Source: Anaerolineaceae bacterium
GTDB taxonomy: Bacteria; Chloroflexota; Anaerolineae; Aggregatilineales; Phototrophicaceae
Direction of reading: 5' to 3'
DNA: 64,000 bases
NCBI GenBank assembly: GCA_016124855.1
Contig: WGMX01000020.1
Location: 186,001 to 250,000 of the forward strand
Position numbers and translations under genes: made by a program. Of the stretch, positions 43,661-52,440 are shown one piece after another; within the stretch, counting starts at the first letter, position 1; every line of letters begins with the position of its first letter. The notes under the pieces were generated by a model. It saw only the letters and a list, made by a program, of their open reading frames with translations. It was not told the origin of the DNA and did not search any database.

Positions 43661-43677
43661 TACTTTAAAATAAAGTA
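43661..43677. promoter_or_regulatory. Palindrome upstream of plsY
   Basis: TACTTTA (43661-43667), AAA, TAAAGTA (43671-43677): a perfect 7-bp inverted repeat 31 bases before the plsY start. It might be an operator, or a weak hairpin in the leader; no regulator is known. Confidence 0.35.
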
Positions 43678-43708
43678 ATGAAGCGTGTACACTGCCGGGA
43701 GGCATAAG

Positions 43709-44350
43709 ATGAGTGATAGTCCGTTTGTTCAATTGGTCATGGTAATTGCGATTGGCTATTTATTTGGCTCGATCCCAACAGCTTACCTTGTTGCCAAAGC
43801 AAAGGGAATCAACATTTTTGAAGTCGGCAGCAAGAACATGGGTGCAACCAACGTCGGGCGTTCGATGGGCTTCTGGTGGGGCATCCTCGTCTGGGTTTGT
43901 GATAGTGTCAAAGGCATTGTCGCCATTGCGCTTGCCACACTTGTCATGCCCGATAATTGGGCCGCTGCCACCGCGCTAGCCGCAACCGCCGCAGTCATCG
44001 GTCATAATTGGTCAGTATTTGCCACGCTCCTCACCGGAACCATTCAAGGTGGTAAAGGTGCGGCCATCTGGTTCGGCACCATGTTCGCCATTGCCCCGCT
44101 GCAACTGCTGGTTGCGATCTCGGTGCTGGGTGTCGCCATCATCGCGCTAACCCGTTATGTGTCGTTGGCCGTGTTGAGCATGTGCGCGCTGGCAACCGTA
44201 TGGCTGCTGGTACTCGTCACCCAACACACCATGCCCACCGAGTATATTTTCTATATCACAGTCGTCGCAGTCATGATTATCTACCGCTTCCGCGAGAACA
44301 TCCAACGCCTGCTGACCGGAACCGAACGCCGCTTGGGAGACCCTGCCTAA
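43709..44350 (+). CDS. plsY: Acyl-phosphate:glycerol-3-phosphate acyltransferase PlsY
   Basis: 213 residues from the ATG at 43709 (GGGAGG 6 bases upstream; the frame's earlier start lacks a site). Family motifs GSIPTAYLVAK (20-30), SKNMGATNVGR (41-51) and GGKGAA are all present with five to seven helices. It adds the first acyl chain in phosphatidic acid synthesis in the inner membrane, using acyl-phosphate. A terminator follows. Confidence 0.93.
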   Translation: MSDSPFVQLVMVIAIGYLFGSIPTAYLVAKAKGINIFEVGSKNMGATNVGRSMGFWWGILVWVCDSVKGIVAIALATLVMPDNWAAATALAATAAVIGHNWSVFATLLTGTIQGGKGAAIWFGTMFAIAPLQLLVAISVLGVAIIALTRYVSLAVLSMCALATVWLLVLVTQHTMPTEYIFYITVVAVMIIYRFRENIQRLLTGTERRLGDPA

Positions 44351-44391
44351 TAGATCAAAAATATTTCTTACAAAGTGGATGCCAAAAATAT

Positions 44392-44423
44392 GCCGCAGCC
44401 CGAATATGGGGTGCGGCTTTTTT
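44392..44423 (+). terminator. Terminator after plsY
   Basis: GCCGCA and TGCGGC pair (44392-44397 with 44412-44417), with CCC-GGG pairing inside, then six T. It also faces the convergent PAP2 gene. Confidence 0.8.
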
Positions 44424-44438
44424 GTTGTATTCGGCTTG

Positions 44439-45143
44439 TCAGGCTGTGGGTGAATGAGCCGCCCGCCGCTGCTGAACATAACGCCAAGCCGTAATGCACG
44501 TGACTAACCACAAAGCAGCAACCGTAAATCCGGCAGCCACGTCACTAAAATAATGGACCCCCAATGCTATCCGGCTGACACCAATCGCAAGGATAACAAA
44601 GCCGGCTGCCAAAACCACCAGCAGCCTCAGCGCATTATTCTTGAGCAGCACACAAATGATATAGGCCAACATGCCATAGGCGATGAACGACATCATGGCG
44701 TGTCCACTGGGAAAGCTGTAAAAGCGCTCGATCACCAACGGGGTAGCGAAGGTCGGGCGCGGACGTGCGAAAAAAACTTTGAGCAGCGAATTTAAAATTT
44801 CGCCGCCTACAATCGTAATCGTCCAGACGATCAATCCCAACCACTGCCGTTTCCATGCGAAAACCAGCCCGACGATAAAGCTCCAGATAAAGAGAAGGGT
44901 TCCTCCAAACAGGCTGATCGTCAGAAAGGCCGAGGTGCTGCCTTTTGTCGCCTCGTTATGCAGCGCGTTCGCCAGCGCTATATCAAATTGAACAATCGAT
45001 TCGTTTTCCGAAACACCGTCTACCAGTTTGCCAAAAATAATCAGGCTGATCGTACACACCACCAGACCAACCACGACGTACAGCGTAAAAAATCCATGCA
45101 GCCGTTCTGGAATGGCTTTCTCTATGCGTTGCAAAACATTCAT
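44439..45143 (-). CDS. PAP2-superfamily membrane phosphatase
   Basis: 234 residues with six helices and the three PAP2 signatures: K-V-F-F-A-R-P-R-P, F-P-SGHAM, and SRIALGVHYFSDV (with the catalytic His). It dephosphorylates lipid phosphates, probably phosphatidic acid or undecaprenyl diphosphate, at the outer face. Its convergent neighbour makes lysophosphatidic acid, which fits a role in phospholipid turnover. GGGGA precedes the start. Confidence 0.9.
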   Translation of the reverse strand: MNVLQRIEKAIPERLHGFFTLYVVVGLVVCTISLIIFGKLVDGVSENESIVQFDIALANALHNEATKGSTSAFLTISLFGGTLLFIWSFIVGLVFAWKRQWLGLIVWTITIVGGEILNSLLKVFFARPRPTFATPLVIERFYSFPSGHAMMSFIAYGMLAYIICVLLKNNALRLLVVLAAGFVILAIGVSRIALGVHYFSDVAAGFTVAALWLVTCITAWRYVQQRRAAHSPTA

Positions 45144-45272
45144 CGTATCCCCAAGTTGCGAAATGACCGGCTAACATTGCTTTCCTAAACCTGTATAACA
45201 TAACCCGATTGTTAAGACATCCGCCAAGTAGCTAACAAGTCTTGACCGGAAGTCTCAAGTACATCAGGACCA

Positions 45273-45302
45273 GAATTAAAACGAGAGGCTTAAAGCCCCT
45301 CG
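45273..45302 (-). terminator. Terminator after the PIG-L gene (family C)
   Basis: On the minus strand CGAGGGGCTT and AAGCCTCTCG pair over 10 bp with one G-U, followed by TTTTAATTC. Nearly identical to the hairpin at 46213-46242. Confidence 0.8.
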
Positions 45303-45420
45303 CTAACAAGCGCATGACGACATAACGACTGCTTTAGTCGATCCAAAATCATTTATGGGTACAATGCTCTAAAGAAGCTGCAATCTCGGCTTCCCTGATG
45401 CAGTCTTGTCCAGTGACATT

Positions 45421-46134
45421 TCAGGGCAGCACATTTCCGGCGCGGGCACGTGGCCAAGGCGCTGGCCTGAAGCACTCGGCATATTTCACCCGCGACTGCA
45501 TCCCGCGATAAGCCCCAACAATTTGCGAGAGTTCCACCAGATCTAAGTCGCCAAAAAATTTGGCATTGTCCATCTGGCTGACGTGCATTCTGAGGAGGTC
45601 ACATTTTTGTTCCCAGACGTCCGTGATGTCCACATAGTGCGAGGGTTCAAAACCCGTCGCGACGGCGCTATCCATGTAATACATAACGGGTGTCATTTTC
45701 AGAGGTTCGTGGTCGGTAAAAATGGTCGTCACGGGAGCCAACATCACCGCCTGAAAGGTAATCTCACTCGCCACCATATGGTCGGCATTATAGTCCTGCG
45801 GTGGCAGAGTGAAAACCACATCGGCCTTCGCCTCGCGCAGAATATCCACCACTTGGTTACGCGCCTCTGGTGTATCTTGCATATATTCGTCCGGCTGCCC
45901 TAAGCAAATGTAACGCCCACCTAAGGCATCAGCCACACGGGTCGCTTCGGCGTTCCGTATGCGGGTAGCCTCTTCATATGGCACAGACGGCTTGTGCTGA
46001 AAGCCTTTGTCGCCGTTTGAAATGACGACAATAGTGATATTTACGTCGCCCTTCTGCCGATATTTGAGAAGTGTCCCTGAGCAGTTAACTTCCATGTCGT
46101 CCTGATGCGCCCCGACTACCACGATATTCATCAT
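45421..46134 (-). CDS. PIG-L/LmbE-family deacetylase
   Basis: 237 residues. The zinc motif AHQDDME is at 9-15 (Gln replaces the usual Pro), and a second ligand region DYNADHM is present. The family removes acetyl from GlcNAc-type sugars or related compounds, for example in mycothiol and bacillithiol synthesis. The exact substrate is unknown. The preceding GGGA is 5 bases from the ATG. Confidence 0.85.
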   Translation of the reverse strand: MMNIVVVGAHQDDMEVNCSGTLLKYRQKGDVNITIVVISNGDKGFQHKPSVPYEEATRIRNAEATRVADALGGRYICLGQPDEYMQDTPEARNQVVDILREAKADVVFTLPPQDYNADHMVASEITFQAVMLAPVTTIFTDHEPLKMTPVMYYMDSAVATGFEPSHYVDITDVWEQKCDLLRMHVSQMDNAKFFGDLDLVELSQIVGAYRGMQSRVKYAECFRPAPWPRARAGNVLP

Positions 46135-46212
46135 GCTTTTCCCTTCAACAAAAAATATTGGGAATACTGTAATCGGGCTGCACCATGTTCGCCACCATAA
46201 AAGGTCTCAGAA

Positions 46213-46242
46213 ATAAAACGAGAGGCTTACAAAGCCCCTCGC
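46213..46242 (-). terminator. Terminator after the desaturase gene (family C)
   Basis: On the minus strand CGAGGGGCTT, loop TG-T, AAGCCTCTCG and then GTTTTATTT. It matches the hairpin at 45273-45302 almost base for base, though the genes upstream of the two are unrelated. Confidence 0.8.
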
Positions 46243-46268
46243 TTAATATCCATTTCATGAAACCGCGT

Positions 46269-47345
46269 TTACGATTCAGCCAAACCAGTTGTCGGCAGAA
46301 CCGGAGGCAAATCGGTGTCCTCGTCCGCTTCTTCCTCATGAGCATATCCAACCATCTTGTGATGATCTTCATCCCACAAACGGATGTGCAGCGAGCGGAT
46401 GCTCTTCATGAAGGTCATCGGCTCAACCGATTGGAACAACTCGCTGTTGTTATAGCATTCTTCCAGCTCGTAGTTCGGGACGCGTGGGCTGAGGTGATGA
46501 ATGTGGTGGAAGCCAATGTTGCCGCTGAACCACTGGAAAATACGCGGCATCTTATAGTAAGAACTGCCGTGCAAACCCGCCTCGGCGAAATCCCATTGGT
46601 CATGCCGTTCCCAGTACACATCCTCAAACTGATGCTGCCAGTAAAACAACCACACACCGGCTGACGACGCAATCGCGATGATCGGCAGTTCAACCATCCA
46701 GAATTCTTTGAAGCCGATCAACGCGCTCAACACGGCGATAATAATCAACAGCATAATGTTGGTGAAAATGACACTGCGCTTTTCACGCGGATCAGTCGCG
46801 GCGTTCATCGGATAGAAACGTTGCAGCACCACAAAATCCAGCGTCGGGCCAATCACAAAAATGACAAATGGGTTGCGGTACAGCCAGTAGCTTAAGCGCT
46901 TCCACTTGGGCATCTTGTAATATTCTTTTTCGGTCAGAGTCCAGATGTCGCCGGTTCCACGACGGTCAAGATCGCCTGCCGTCGCATGGTGAATAGCGTG
47001 GCTGTGCCGCCAAGCCCAATAGGGTGTCATCAAGAAAATACCGGTGAAGATACCGATAAAATCATTCCACTTGCGTGATGGAAAGAACGAACCATGCCCC
47101 GCATCATGAAAAATAATGAACATGCGCATCGTAAAACCCGCCGCCGGAAACGCCAACAGCAAAGTAATCAAATACGAAACTTCCAAACTGCGGTACATCA
47201 AATACCACAGCACAAAAAATGGCAAAATGCTGGTGGCAGATTGCCATATACTTTCGCGCCAATTGGCTTTTTGGAAGGGCGCGACATCCTGTTTCCAGAG
47301 TTTCGGGTCAAGCTCCGGTTGCGAAGCGTGTGAAGCGGAAGCCAT
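46269..47345 (-). CDS. Fatty acid desaturase (membrane di-iron type)
   Basis: 358 residues from the ATG at 47345 (GGAG 10 bases upstream; the ATG at 47354 is only one base away from it). The histidine boxes HDAGHG, HSHAIHH and the C-terminal HIHHLSPR place it in the membrane fatty acid desaturase family; four helices flank them. It introduces a double bond in acyl chains, so it changes membrane fluidity, often at low temperature. Acyl-lipid versus acyl-CoA specificity cannot be read. Confidence 0.9.
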   Translation of the reverse strand: MASASHASQPELDPKLWKQDVAPFQKANWRESIWQSATSILPFFVLWYLMYRSLEVSYLITLLLAFPAAGFTMRMFIIFHDAGHGSFFPSRKWNDFIGIFTGIFLMTPYWAWRHSHAIHHATAGDLDRRGTGDIWTLTEKEYYKMPKWKRLSYWLYRNPFVIFVIGPTLDFVVLQRFYPMNAATDPREKRSVIFTNIMLLIIIAVLSALIGFKEFWMVELPIIAIASSAGVWLFYWQHQFEDVYWERHDQWDFAEAGLHGSSYYKMPRIFQWFSGNIGFHHIHHLSPRVPNYELEECYNNSELFQSVEPMTFMKSIRSLHIRLWDEDHHKMVGYAHEEEADEDTDLPPVLPTTGLAES

Positions 47346-47603
47346 TACATTCATTCTCCAATCGTGACTGCGTAAACGATAACGAACGGTACCTGAACGG
47401 ATATACTCATCCTCACCTCAGGTCACTTAATTAAAGCGTAACGCATTATACCAACTTGTACACACAAGACTGGTTAATTGAGACATTTGCTCATCTGGAA
47501 TAACGCCTTAACGCAGGTTAAGTTGCGGAGAACATGACAAAGGTAGGCAAACGTTAATGTTTAGCGGAGCAAAATAAAAAAGGGCCTTGTCTAAATGTCT
47601 GTG

Positions 47604-47975
47604 TTACGTCCAGTTATCTGTATCGGAAAGTGGCCTAATCCGAATAGTTGTTAAGGTTACCGTAACCATCGCATGAGGTAATTCCGCGCTATGCTGAGAA
47701 AATACAAGACGAAGTCGTTGAACTTTTTCTTGTCGCTGTGCCTGATTGATGCGAACAAGAATAATACCATAGGTTGGAAGTTTATTGAGAAAAACTAACT
47801 CACAGAAATCACGATCTTCTGTCACGATCACACGTTCCGCAGCAAGTGCGCGGCTGAGGACGTTCTTATCAGGCATGCTAGGCGAGTCTTCGGCCACATA
47901 TTCAACATCATGACCGTCAGACCGTAAAGCAGCAACCACGAAACTTGGACAGCATTCATCAACCAATATCTTCAA
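47604..47975 (-). CDS. DUF5615 PIN-like toxin
   Basis: 123 residues with the DUF5615 pattern: MKILVDECCP at the start (Asp6), D-V-E-Y and VTEDRDFCELV, matching a PIN-like nuclease fold with conserved acidic residues. The start overlaps the stop of the upstream antitoxin gene by four bases (ATGA). It would cleave RNA when free. Confidence 0.85.
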   Translation of the reverse strand: MKILVDECCPSFVVAALRSDGHDVEYVAEDSPSMPDKNVLSRALAAERVIVTEDRDFCELVFLNKLPTYGIILVRINQAQRQEKVQRLRLVFSQHSAELPHAMVTVTLTTIRIRPLSDTDNWT

Positions 47976-48211
47976 AGCGTTTGACCATCAGCCAGAATGA
48001 TGTCCTCACGAGCAAGATAATCGTGAGCAAATGAAATTGCAGCCAAAATATCCTCGCGAGTAAGCCGGGGATGATCCTCCAAGATCTCATCATAATTGAG
48101 TCCGGCAGCAAGTTTTTCGAGTATCAATTCAACCGTAATCCTCGTACCTTTGATGCAGGGTTTTCCCACCATGATTGCTGGATCAATCGTAATCCGTTCG
48201 TGCTGCGTCAT
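47972..48211 (-). CDS. DUF433 antitoxin
   Basis: 79 residues from the ATG at 48211 (GGGAG upstream). The DUF433 signature GKPCIKGTRI is at 16-25, followed by EDHPRLTREDI-like HTH; such proteins are antitoxins and DNA-binding repressors. It overlaps the toxin by ATGA. A TATAAT lies near 48242-48247 just after a terminator, in position to serve as promoter. Confidence 0.88.
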   Translation of the reverse strand: MTQHERITIDPAIMVGKPCIKGTRITVELILEKLAAGLNYDEILEDHPRLTREDILAAISFAHDYLAREDIILADGQTL

Positions 48212-48251
48212 CTTGCTATTACTCCCATATTTCTTGATACTTATTATAACC

Positions 48252-48277
48252 AAAAAAGGGACACCTCGTGATGTCCC
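48252..48277 (-). terminator. Terminator after the HdeD-like gene
   Basis: On the minus strand GGGACA (48277-48272), an 8-base loop, TGTCCC (48263-48258) and then TTTTTT (48257-48252). Confidence 0.85.
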
Positions 48278-48303
48278 TCCACAAACGACCCGTAACCGAA
48301 CAC

Positions 48304-48861
48304 TTACGCCATTGTATGCGTCGGGGTCTTTGTCCCATGTGAACGCAGCCGCAGCGACAGCATAATCAAGAACACACCGAACGCGATGGCATACACACCC
48401 ACCAGCGTTAGCACCGCCAGAATGCCCGCTCCCGGCGCAGCGATCAGCAGCACACCAAACACAATCGAGATGATGCCGCTCAAGCCCATCCAGAACTCGC
48501 CTTGGATTTCCTTACGCAGCCGGATGGCCGCCAGCAGTTCGAACACGCCGGTCATAATCGCCCAGAAAGCGATCACGTACAGCAGAACCAGCGCCGTGAT
48601 TCCCGGATAAATAAACGCCACAATACCCGCGATGACGCTGACAAAACCTTCCAGCAGATGCAGCCACCAGCCTTGCTCCGTCCGGTGCTGGATAGATGTC
48701 CATACCGCCGCCGCCCCATCAATGATGGCATACGCCCCGAACAGCAGCACGAAACTGCTCAGCGCGATACCCGGAAACAACAGCGCCAATAAACCAAATA
48801 GGATGGCGATCACACCACGCAGCGCGACCAGCCACCAGTTCCGCGATAACAGGGTCAACAT
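48304..48861 (-). CDS. HdeD/DUF308-family membrane protein
   Basis: 185 residues with six closely spaced hydrophobic helices, each pair following the HdeD pattern (GVIAILFGLLALLFPG; SGIISIVFGVLLIAAPG). AGGAGG lies 7 bases before the ATG. HdeD of E. coli is acid-resistance linked; in other bacteria the role is unknown. Confidence 0.85.
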   Translation of the reverse strand: MLTLLSRNWWLVALRGVIAILFGLLALLFPGIALSSFVLLFGAYAIIDGAAAVWTSIQHRTEQGWWLHLLEGFVSVIAGIVAFIYPGITALVLLYVIAFWAIMTGVFELLAAIRLRKEIQGEFWMGLSGIISIVFGVLLIAAPGAGILAVLTLVGVYAIAFGVFLIMLSLRLRSHGTKTPTHTMA

Positions 48862-49014
48862 GATACAGCCTCCTATGGTCGAAATGGGGTTTGCAAGGGC
48901 AAACCTTTATTACCATCCAGACTATAGCACCATATCCCCCAGCAAAAGAGACTTTCGACCCAAAAATGAGTAGTACTACTTAGAAATTGGTCGTATCAGC
49001 GTTTCGAAAGGCTG

Positions 49015-49584
49015 TTAGGCCGCTGCACCAAAAATATCTTTGACAGCCAGCTTGAAACCGGGCAGCACCGAGCCACCATCCAACACACCGTCGATACCGA
49101 GGGTTTGTGGACTTTGATTGGGCACAAACACCTGCACATATTTCTTGAAGGGATCAACCAGCCAAACAACAGCTCCTGCCAGCAGATAATTCACGATCTT
49201 GATGCGGATTTCCTCTTCGTCGTTCGTGGGTGAAAGCACCTCAATCACCAAATCAGGCGGCAGCGGATTATAGGCCAGATAACAGGGTTCAGGCTGTTTT
49301 GCCCGTGAGATAAACCCCACATCCGGGATATAGCGTTCGCCCATCACCATATAACCGCCATCCGCACCAGTCACATCGCCGAGATCGCTTGCCAGAACAT
49401 GTACACCGATTTTAATCAAAAATAGGCCGCCAATTTTGGATGAAAAGTTATTCGAAACCACTTCGACGATTTTCCCTTCGATAAATTCGAAATCGCGGTT
49501 GGCATTCTCCGGCAGCGCAATGAACTGCTCAAATGCTTCGAGGCTGACGCGCATTTCGAGTTGGGGTGTCGCGACCATATTCAT
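49015..49584 (-). CDS. Uma2-family endonuclease-like protein
   Basis: 189 residues. The DFEFIEGKIVE, PDVGFI and PDLVIEVLSPTN strings give the PD-(D/E)XK pattern of Uma2 (DUF820) proteins, abundant in Cyanobacteria and Chloroflexota. The function of the family is unclear, perhaps nuclease activity on foreign DNA. Two adjacent start codons (49584, 49578) follow GAGGAC. Confidence 0.82.
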   Translation of the reverse strand: MNMVATPQLEMRVSLEAFEQFIALPENANRDFEFIEGKIVEVVSNNFSSKIGGLFLIKIGVHVLASDLGDVTGADGGYMVMGERYIPDVGFISRAKQPEPCYLAYNPLPPDLVIEVLSPTNDEEEIRIKIVNYLLAGAVVWLVDPFKKYVQVFVPNQSPQTLGIDGVLDGGSVLPGFKLAVKDIFGAAA

Positions 49585-49762
49585 GTCCTCATCATCTGGA
49601 CGGTTGATGTGATTATAGCGGAAAAGTTGTAAGAGTCTTCAGAACCAGCCGTTTAATCATGCTTCAGCCCTCATCCGCTATCGTCATACTCAATATACCG
49701 ACGATCAAGAGTCAGGGTTCACAGCGACAGATACTTTCAACCTCACGCGATATATTAGGTAG

Positions 49763-50599
49763 TTATTTGTTTCGAGATTGAAGTAATGGTTTTTCAGTAA
49801 CTAAATCATAGCCGAGTGCTTCACTGGTCGCTTTTGCTTGGGCATGAATCAGCTTTGCGACATCCCAAACGATTTCCATTGCCATACTCTCTGTCACGGC
49901 TTCTGCTTCACCCAATTTATCAGTCGCCAGTTGTTCAGCCAAACCTGTGTATATCAAAGCATACTTACCAAAAAAATCACGAAGGTTTTGACGCGGGGAA
50001 ATTTTGAGTTCGCCTCTTAGTTGCGCTGTTGTACGCTGCCATAATCCTTTATAGACTCGTTCGGTTGCTTGTGCGTAGATACTTGAAGGAGCATCTAGAA
50101 CAGCGGCTTTCAGAGCTTCTACAAAGCGGTTTCGTGTAATGATTCCATCTACTCGCGCCTTGATCCAGCCTTCCGCCTTACCATCAGCACGATATTGCTC
50201 AACAACTCGATCAAATGAACGGAACAATCCAAGTTCAGGGTCTTGAGTTTCCTCGATGCGTTCAGTACCCACATGAGCTAACCATAATTTCATCGGCTCT
50301 GCTTTGGGTGATGGGATAGATTGCATTAGACGCAGTGCTTGCTCCGTGTTGATAACATCGGTCAAGCGTTTCCTTCCATCCTCCGCTACCATTTTCAACC
50401 TCTTACAATTTGTAAGAGTTTGATTCCCTTCTTTGATGAGTCTTCCTTTTAAAACATGATAATAATTCCGGGCGCTCTTCAAATCAGCGCTTAACAAAAC
50501 AGCAATGATGTCGATTACGCTGTAGTACCATTCATTTTCATAGAGTTCTTTCCGTATTTGGCTGCCATCAATTGGCATTTGTGGAACAATATCGCTCAT
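49763..50599 (-). CDS. BRO-N/DinD-like protein
   Basis: 278 residues. The N-terminal region (about 10-100) has the BRO-N pattern ([38 protein letters not shown]) and the middle has a helix pair with [23 protein letters not shown] occurs in phage antirepressors, baculovirus proteins and DNA-damage-inducible protein D of bacteria. The C-terminal part resembles DinD. The gene is AT-rich and its promoter is overlapped by a palindrome, so it is inducible or self-controlled. It may be of phage origin. Confidence 0.72.
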   Translation of the reverse strand: MSDIVPQMPIDGSQIRKELYENEWYYSVIDIIAVLLSADLKSARNYYHVLKGRLIKEGNQTLTNCKRLKMVAEDGRKRLTDVINTEQALRLMQSIPSPKAEPMKLWLAHVGTERIEETQDPELGLFRSFDRVVEQYRADGKAEGWIKARVDGIITRNRFVEALKAAVLDAPSSIYAQATERVYKGLWQRTTAQLRGELKISPRQNLRDFFGKYALIYTGLAEQLATDKLGEAEAVTESMAMEIVWDVAKLIHAQAKATSEALGYDLVTEKPLLQSRNK

Positions 50600-50901
50600 T
50601 GCACCCTCAACTTACTGTGAATTCAAGATACTTGAATTATACGGTAGTTGAAGGTGAAGTCAAGTAAGGCGAAAAAATCTACATTCCACCGAACACGCCA
50701 CATACCTTCAAAAATATCAGTGACGGTTAGTCCAAAATGCACGATAGTCATCAACCTGATTTAATTTTCGAGGAAATGATGCGTGGTCTTTATAGTGACG
50801 AAGTATGACAGCGCTCATTATAGAATTAGCCTATTTAAGTAAATACTCGGCTATTATGTGTTTGTTTCGAGGTCTAACTGGCTGCAAAAGAGATATACAA
50901 C
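50600..50901. other. Intergenic region between BRO and Mrr genes
   Basis: About 300 bases, AT-rich. The left end holds the BRO promoter and palindrome (50621-50664). The rest shows no reading frame or hairpin of note. Confidence 0.6.
50621..50664 (-). promoter_or_regulatory. Promoter and palindromic operator of the BRO/DinD-like gene
   Basis: On the minus strand TTGACT (50664-50659), a 16-base spacer and TATAAT (50642-50637) form a strong promoter. Overlapping the -10 box and start site is a perfect palindrome, AATTCAAG-ATA-CTTGAATT (50621-50639), 22 bases before the ATG. A repressor such as LexA or the gene's own product could bind there. Confidence 0.75.
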
Positions 50902-51702
50902 TCAGATCTTCTGAAAGCGCGAACGTGGTATGACAATATTGCTTCCGAATTTTATATCTTCAGGCAGTTCTCTAAAAATGTGTTCGCCAGTGAAATCGTT
51001 TTTTATCCATCTTATGAGATCTTGCCAATCCCTAAGAGATATATTCTTAGTCACAGAATTCTTTTCTTCCCAAGCATCTTTTGTGAATGCTGTATTTGTC
51101 ACAACCAAGCCAGAACTAAAATTAGGACGGCTACTTATTACGCCGGACAATTCTCTTATTACTTTAGTTCCTGTTTTTTTCGTTTCTGAACGATGATGTT
51201 TGGCTTGTACTGCTATCAAACCTGCAAAAGCCATTTGTGGAATATAAGCAATAATATCTATACCCCCATCTTTTGTATTTGCATTATCTGTAGCGCGGTG
51301 AATATCATAGCCCATTGCTATTAGCCTATTACAGATAAGCAATTCAAATGCATCAGGCGTAATATTAAATATTTCTGAAGGATTCAATTTTAAAAGCCTG
51401 AGTAATTCTAACGTAAAATCTGCAACATATATATCAGGGTAAATCTTTAGAGGATCAGCATCATTCTCAGGTGTCCAATCAAGATCTTCAGGAAGATGAA
51501 TATCCATTTGTGTGCTAACAACTACTTCCACACCAGCATCCATCAATTGTTCCATCACTTCATCTAGCAAACCAATGTCACGTTCTGCTTCCGGTAACAG
51601 AGCTAGAATATCATCGTAGGTAATTACACCTTGATTTTGCGATTTTGCAACAAGCTGTGCTCTAATCTTTTCTCTTCTATCTTGCAGAATTTTTCTTGCC
51701 AT
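50902..51702 (-). CDS. Mrr-type restriction endonuclease with an N-terminal wHTH-like domain
   Basis: 266 residues. The C-terminal half is an Mrr-type PD-(D/E)XK nuclease: E120 (FELL), D145 in DGGIDI and Q166-A-K168 in VQAKHH. Mrr enzymes cut methylated DNA. The N-terminal part (about 15-65) resembles the sigma-70 region 1.1 or HARE-HTH fold: GVITYDDILALLPEAERD, then LDEVMEQLMDAGVEVV. HARE-HTH domains are fused to restriction enzymes in known systems. No methyltransferase is adjacent, so it would act alone on modified DNA. The gene is AT-rich. Confidence 0.78.
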   Translation of the reverse strand: MARKILQDRREKIRAQLVAKSQNQGVITYDDILALLPEAERDIGLLDEVMEQLMDAGVEVVVSTQMDIHLPEDLDWTPENDADPLKIYPDIYVADFTLELLRLLKLNPSEIFNITPDAFELLICNRLIAMGYDIHRATDNANTKDGGIDIIAYIPQMAFAGLIAVQAKHHRSETKKTGTKVIRELSGVISSRPNFSSGLVVTNTAFTKDAWEEKNSVTKNISLRDWQDLIRWIKNDFTGEHIFRELPEDIKFGSNIVIPRSRFQKI

Positions 51703-51903
51703 ATTAATCCTGTATTTCTAGTTGATTATTTTAATATCTAAATTATATTACATGCAGGATTGAGTTACATCGTCCTCTCATTTGTTATCTATTGCTCTAT
51801 TTCCAACCCTCCTCCATCCACTTTCAAACCAAATTCAAATTGACACATAAGAACATTTATTCTATTCTGAATAGTCCAACACATCATCTATTCAGGATGT
51901 CAC

Positions 51904-52428
51904 ATGCCTATTCAATACGCACCCGACCTCAAACAGCAAGCCCTCGAAATCATACGCGATACTGGCGGCGACATCAACGCTGCCCACATCAAAACGGGCG
52001 TTCCCGAACGCACCCTTTACCGCTGGCGCAACGAGTTATGGCAAAGTTGGCGTCGGACATCCGCCACCCCCGTTTTGCCAAATCCGCCAAAACCGCTCCC
52101 TCAATTCGAGGACGATTTGGAGGCAATGGACTTTATTCGCCAAAAAATCATGTCAGAATTGCTAAACCTCGCCAATAACTTCCAAGCGGATTCGAACTTC
52201 ATGACTCCCGCCCAGCGCATCATGCTCCTTACCCAACTCACCGACCGGTTTATCAAGTTGGATACACACGTTCGCGCTCGTGAGGAAGAAAATACCGAAT
52301 ATATCTACGAATATGAAGTCGCACACCACGTTGAAAAAGAAGAAGATCCCGAAGGCATGTACTGGAACGATAGGGAGTGGGTTCCCATAGTTGAAGGTGA
52401 GGAAAGGGTATATTGGGGCGGGACATAA
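51904..52428 (+). CDS. Helix-turn-helix protein of unknown role
   Basis: 174 residues. The N-terminal 40 residues (LKQQALEIIRDTGGDINAAHIKTGVPERTLYRWRNEL) form an HTH like those of transposase N-termini and phage terminase small subunits. A helical middle part and a short acidic C-terminus follow. It is transcribed away from the Mrr gene, with 200 bases between them. No transposase catalytic domain is present, so it is not a functional transposase. It may be a regulator or a remnant. Confidence 0.6.
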   Translation: MPIQYAPDLKQQALEIIRDTGGDINAAHIKTGVPERTLYRWRNELWQSWRRTSATPVLPNPPKPLPQFEDDLEAMDFIRQKIMSELLNLANNFQADSNFMTPAQRIMLLTQLTDRFIKLDTHVRAREEENTEYIYEYEVAHHVEKEEDPEGMYWNDREWVPIVEGEERVYWGGT

Positions 52429-52440
52429 ATAATCCCGCCT
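52417..52440 (+). terminator. Weak hairpin at the end of the HTH gene
   Basis: GGCGGGA (52417-52423) and TCCCGCC (52433-52439) pair over 7 bp around the stop codon; the T-tract (TTCTCTCT) is poor. Confidence 0.4.

Noticed and set aside
51904..52428. Transposase
   Set aside because: The HTH N-terminus resembles transposase helices, but there is no DDE domain and no inverted repeats flank the gene.
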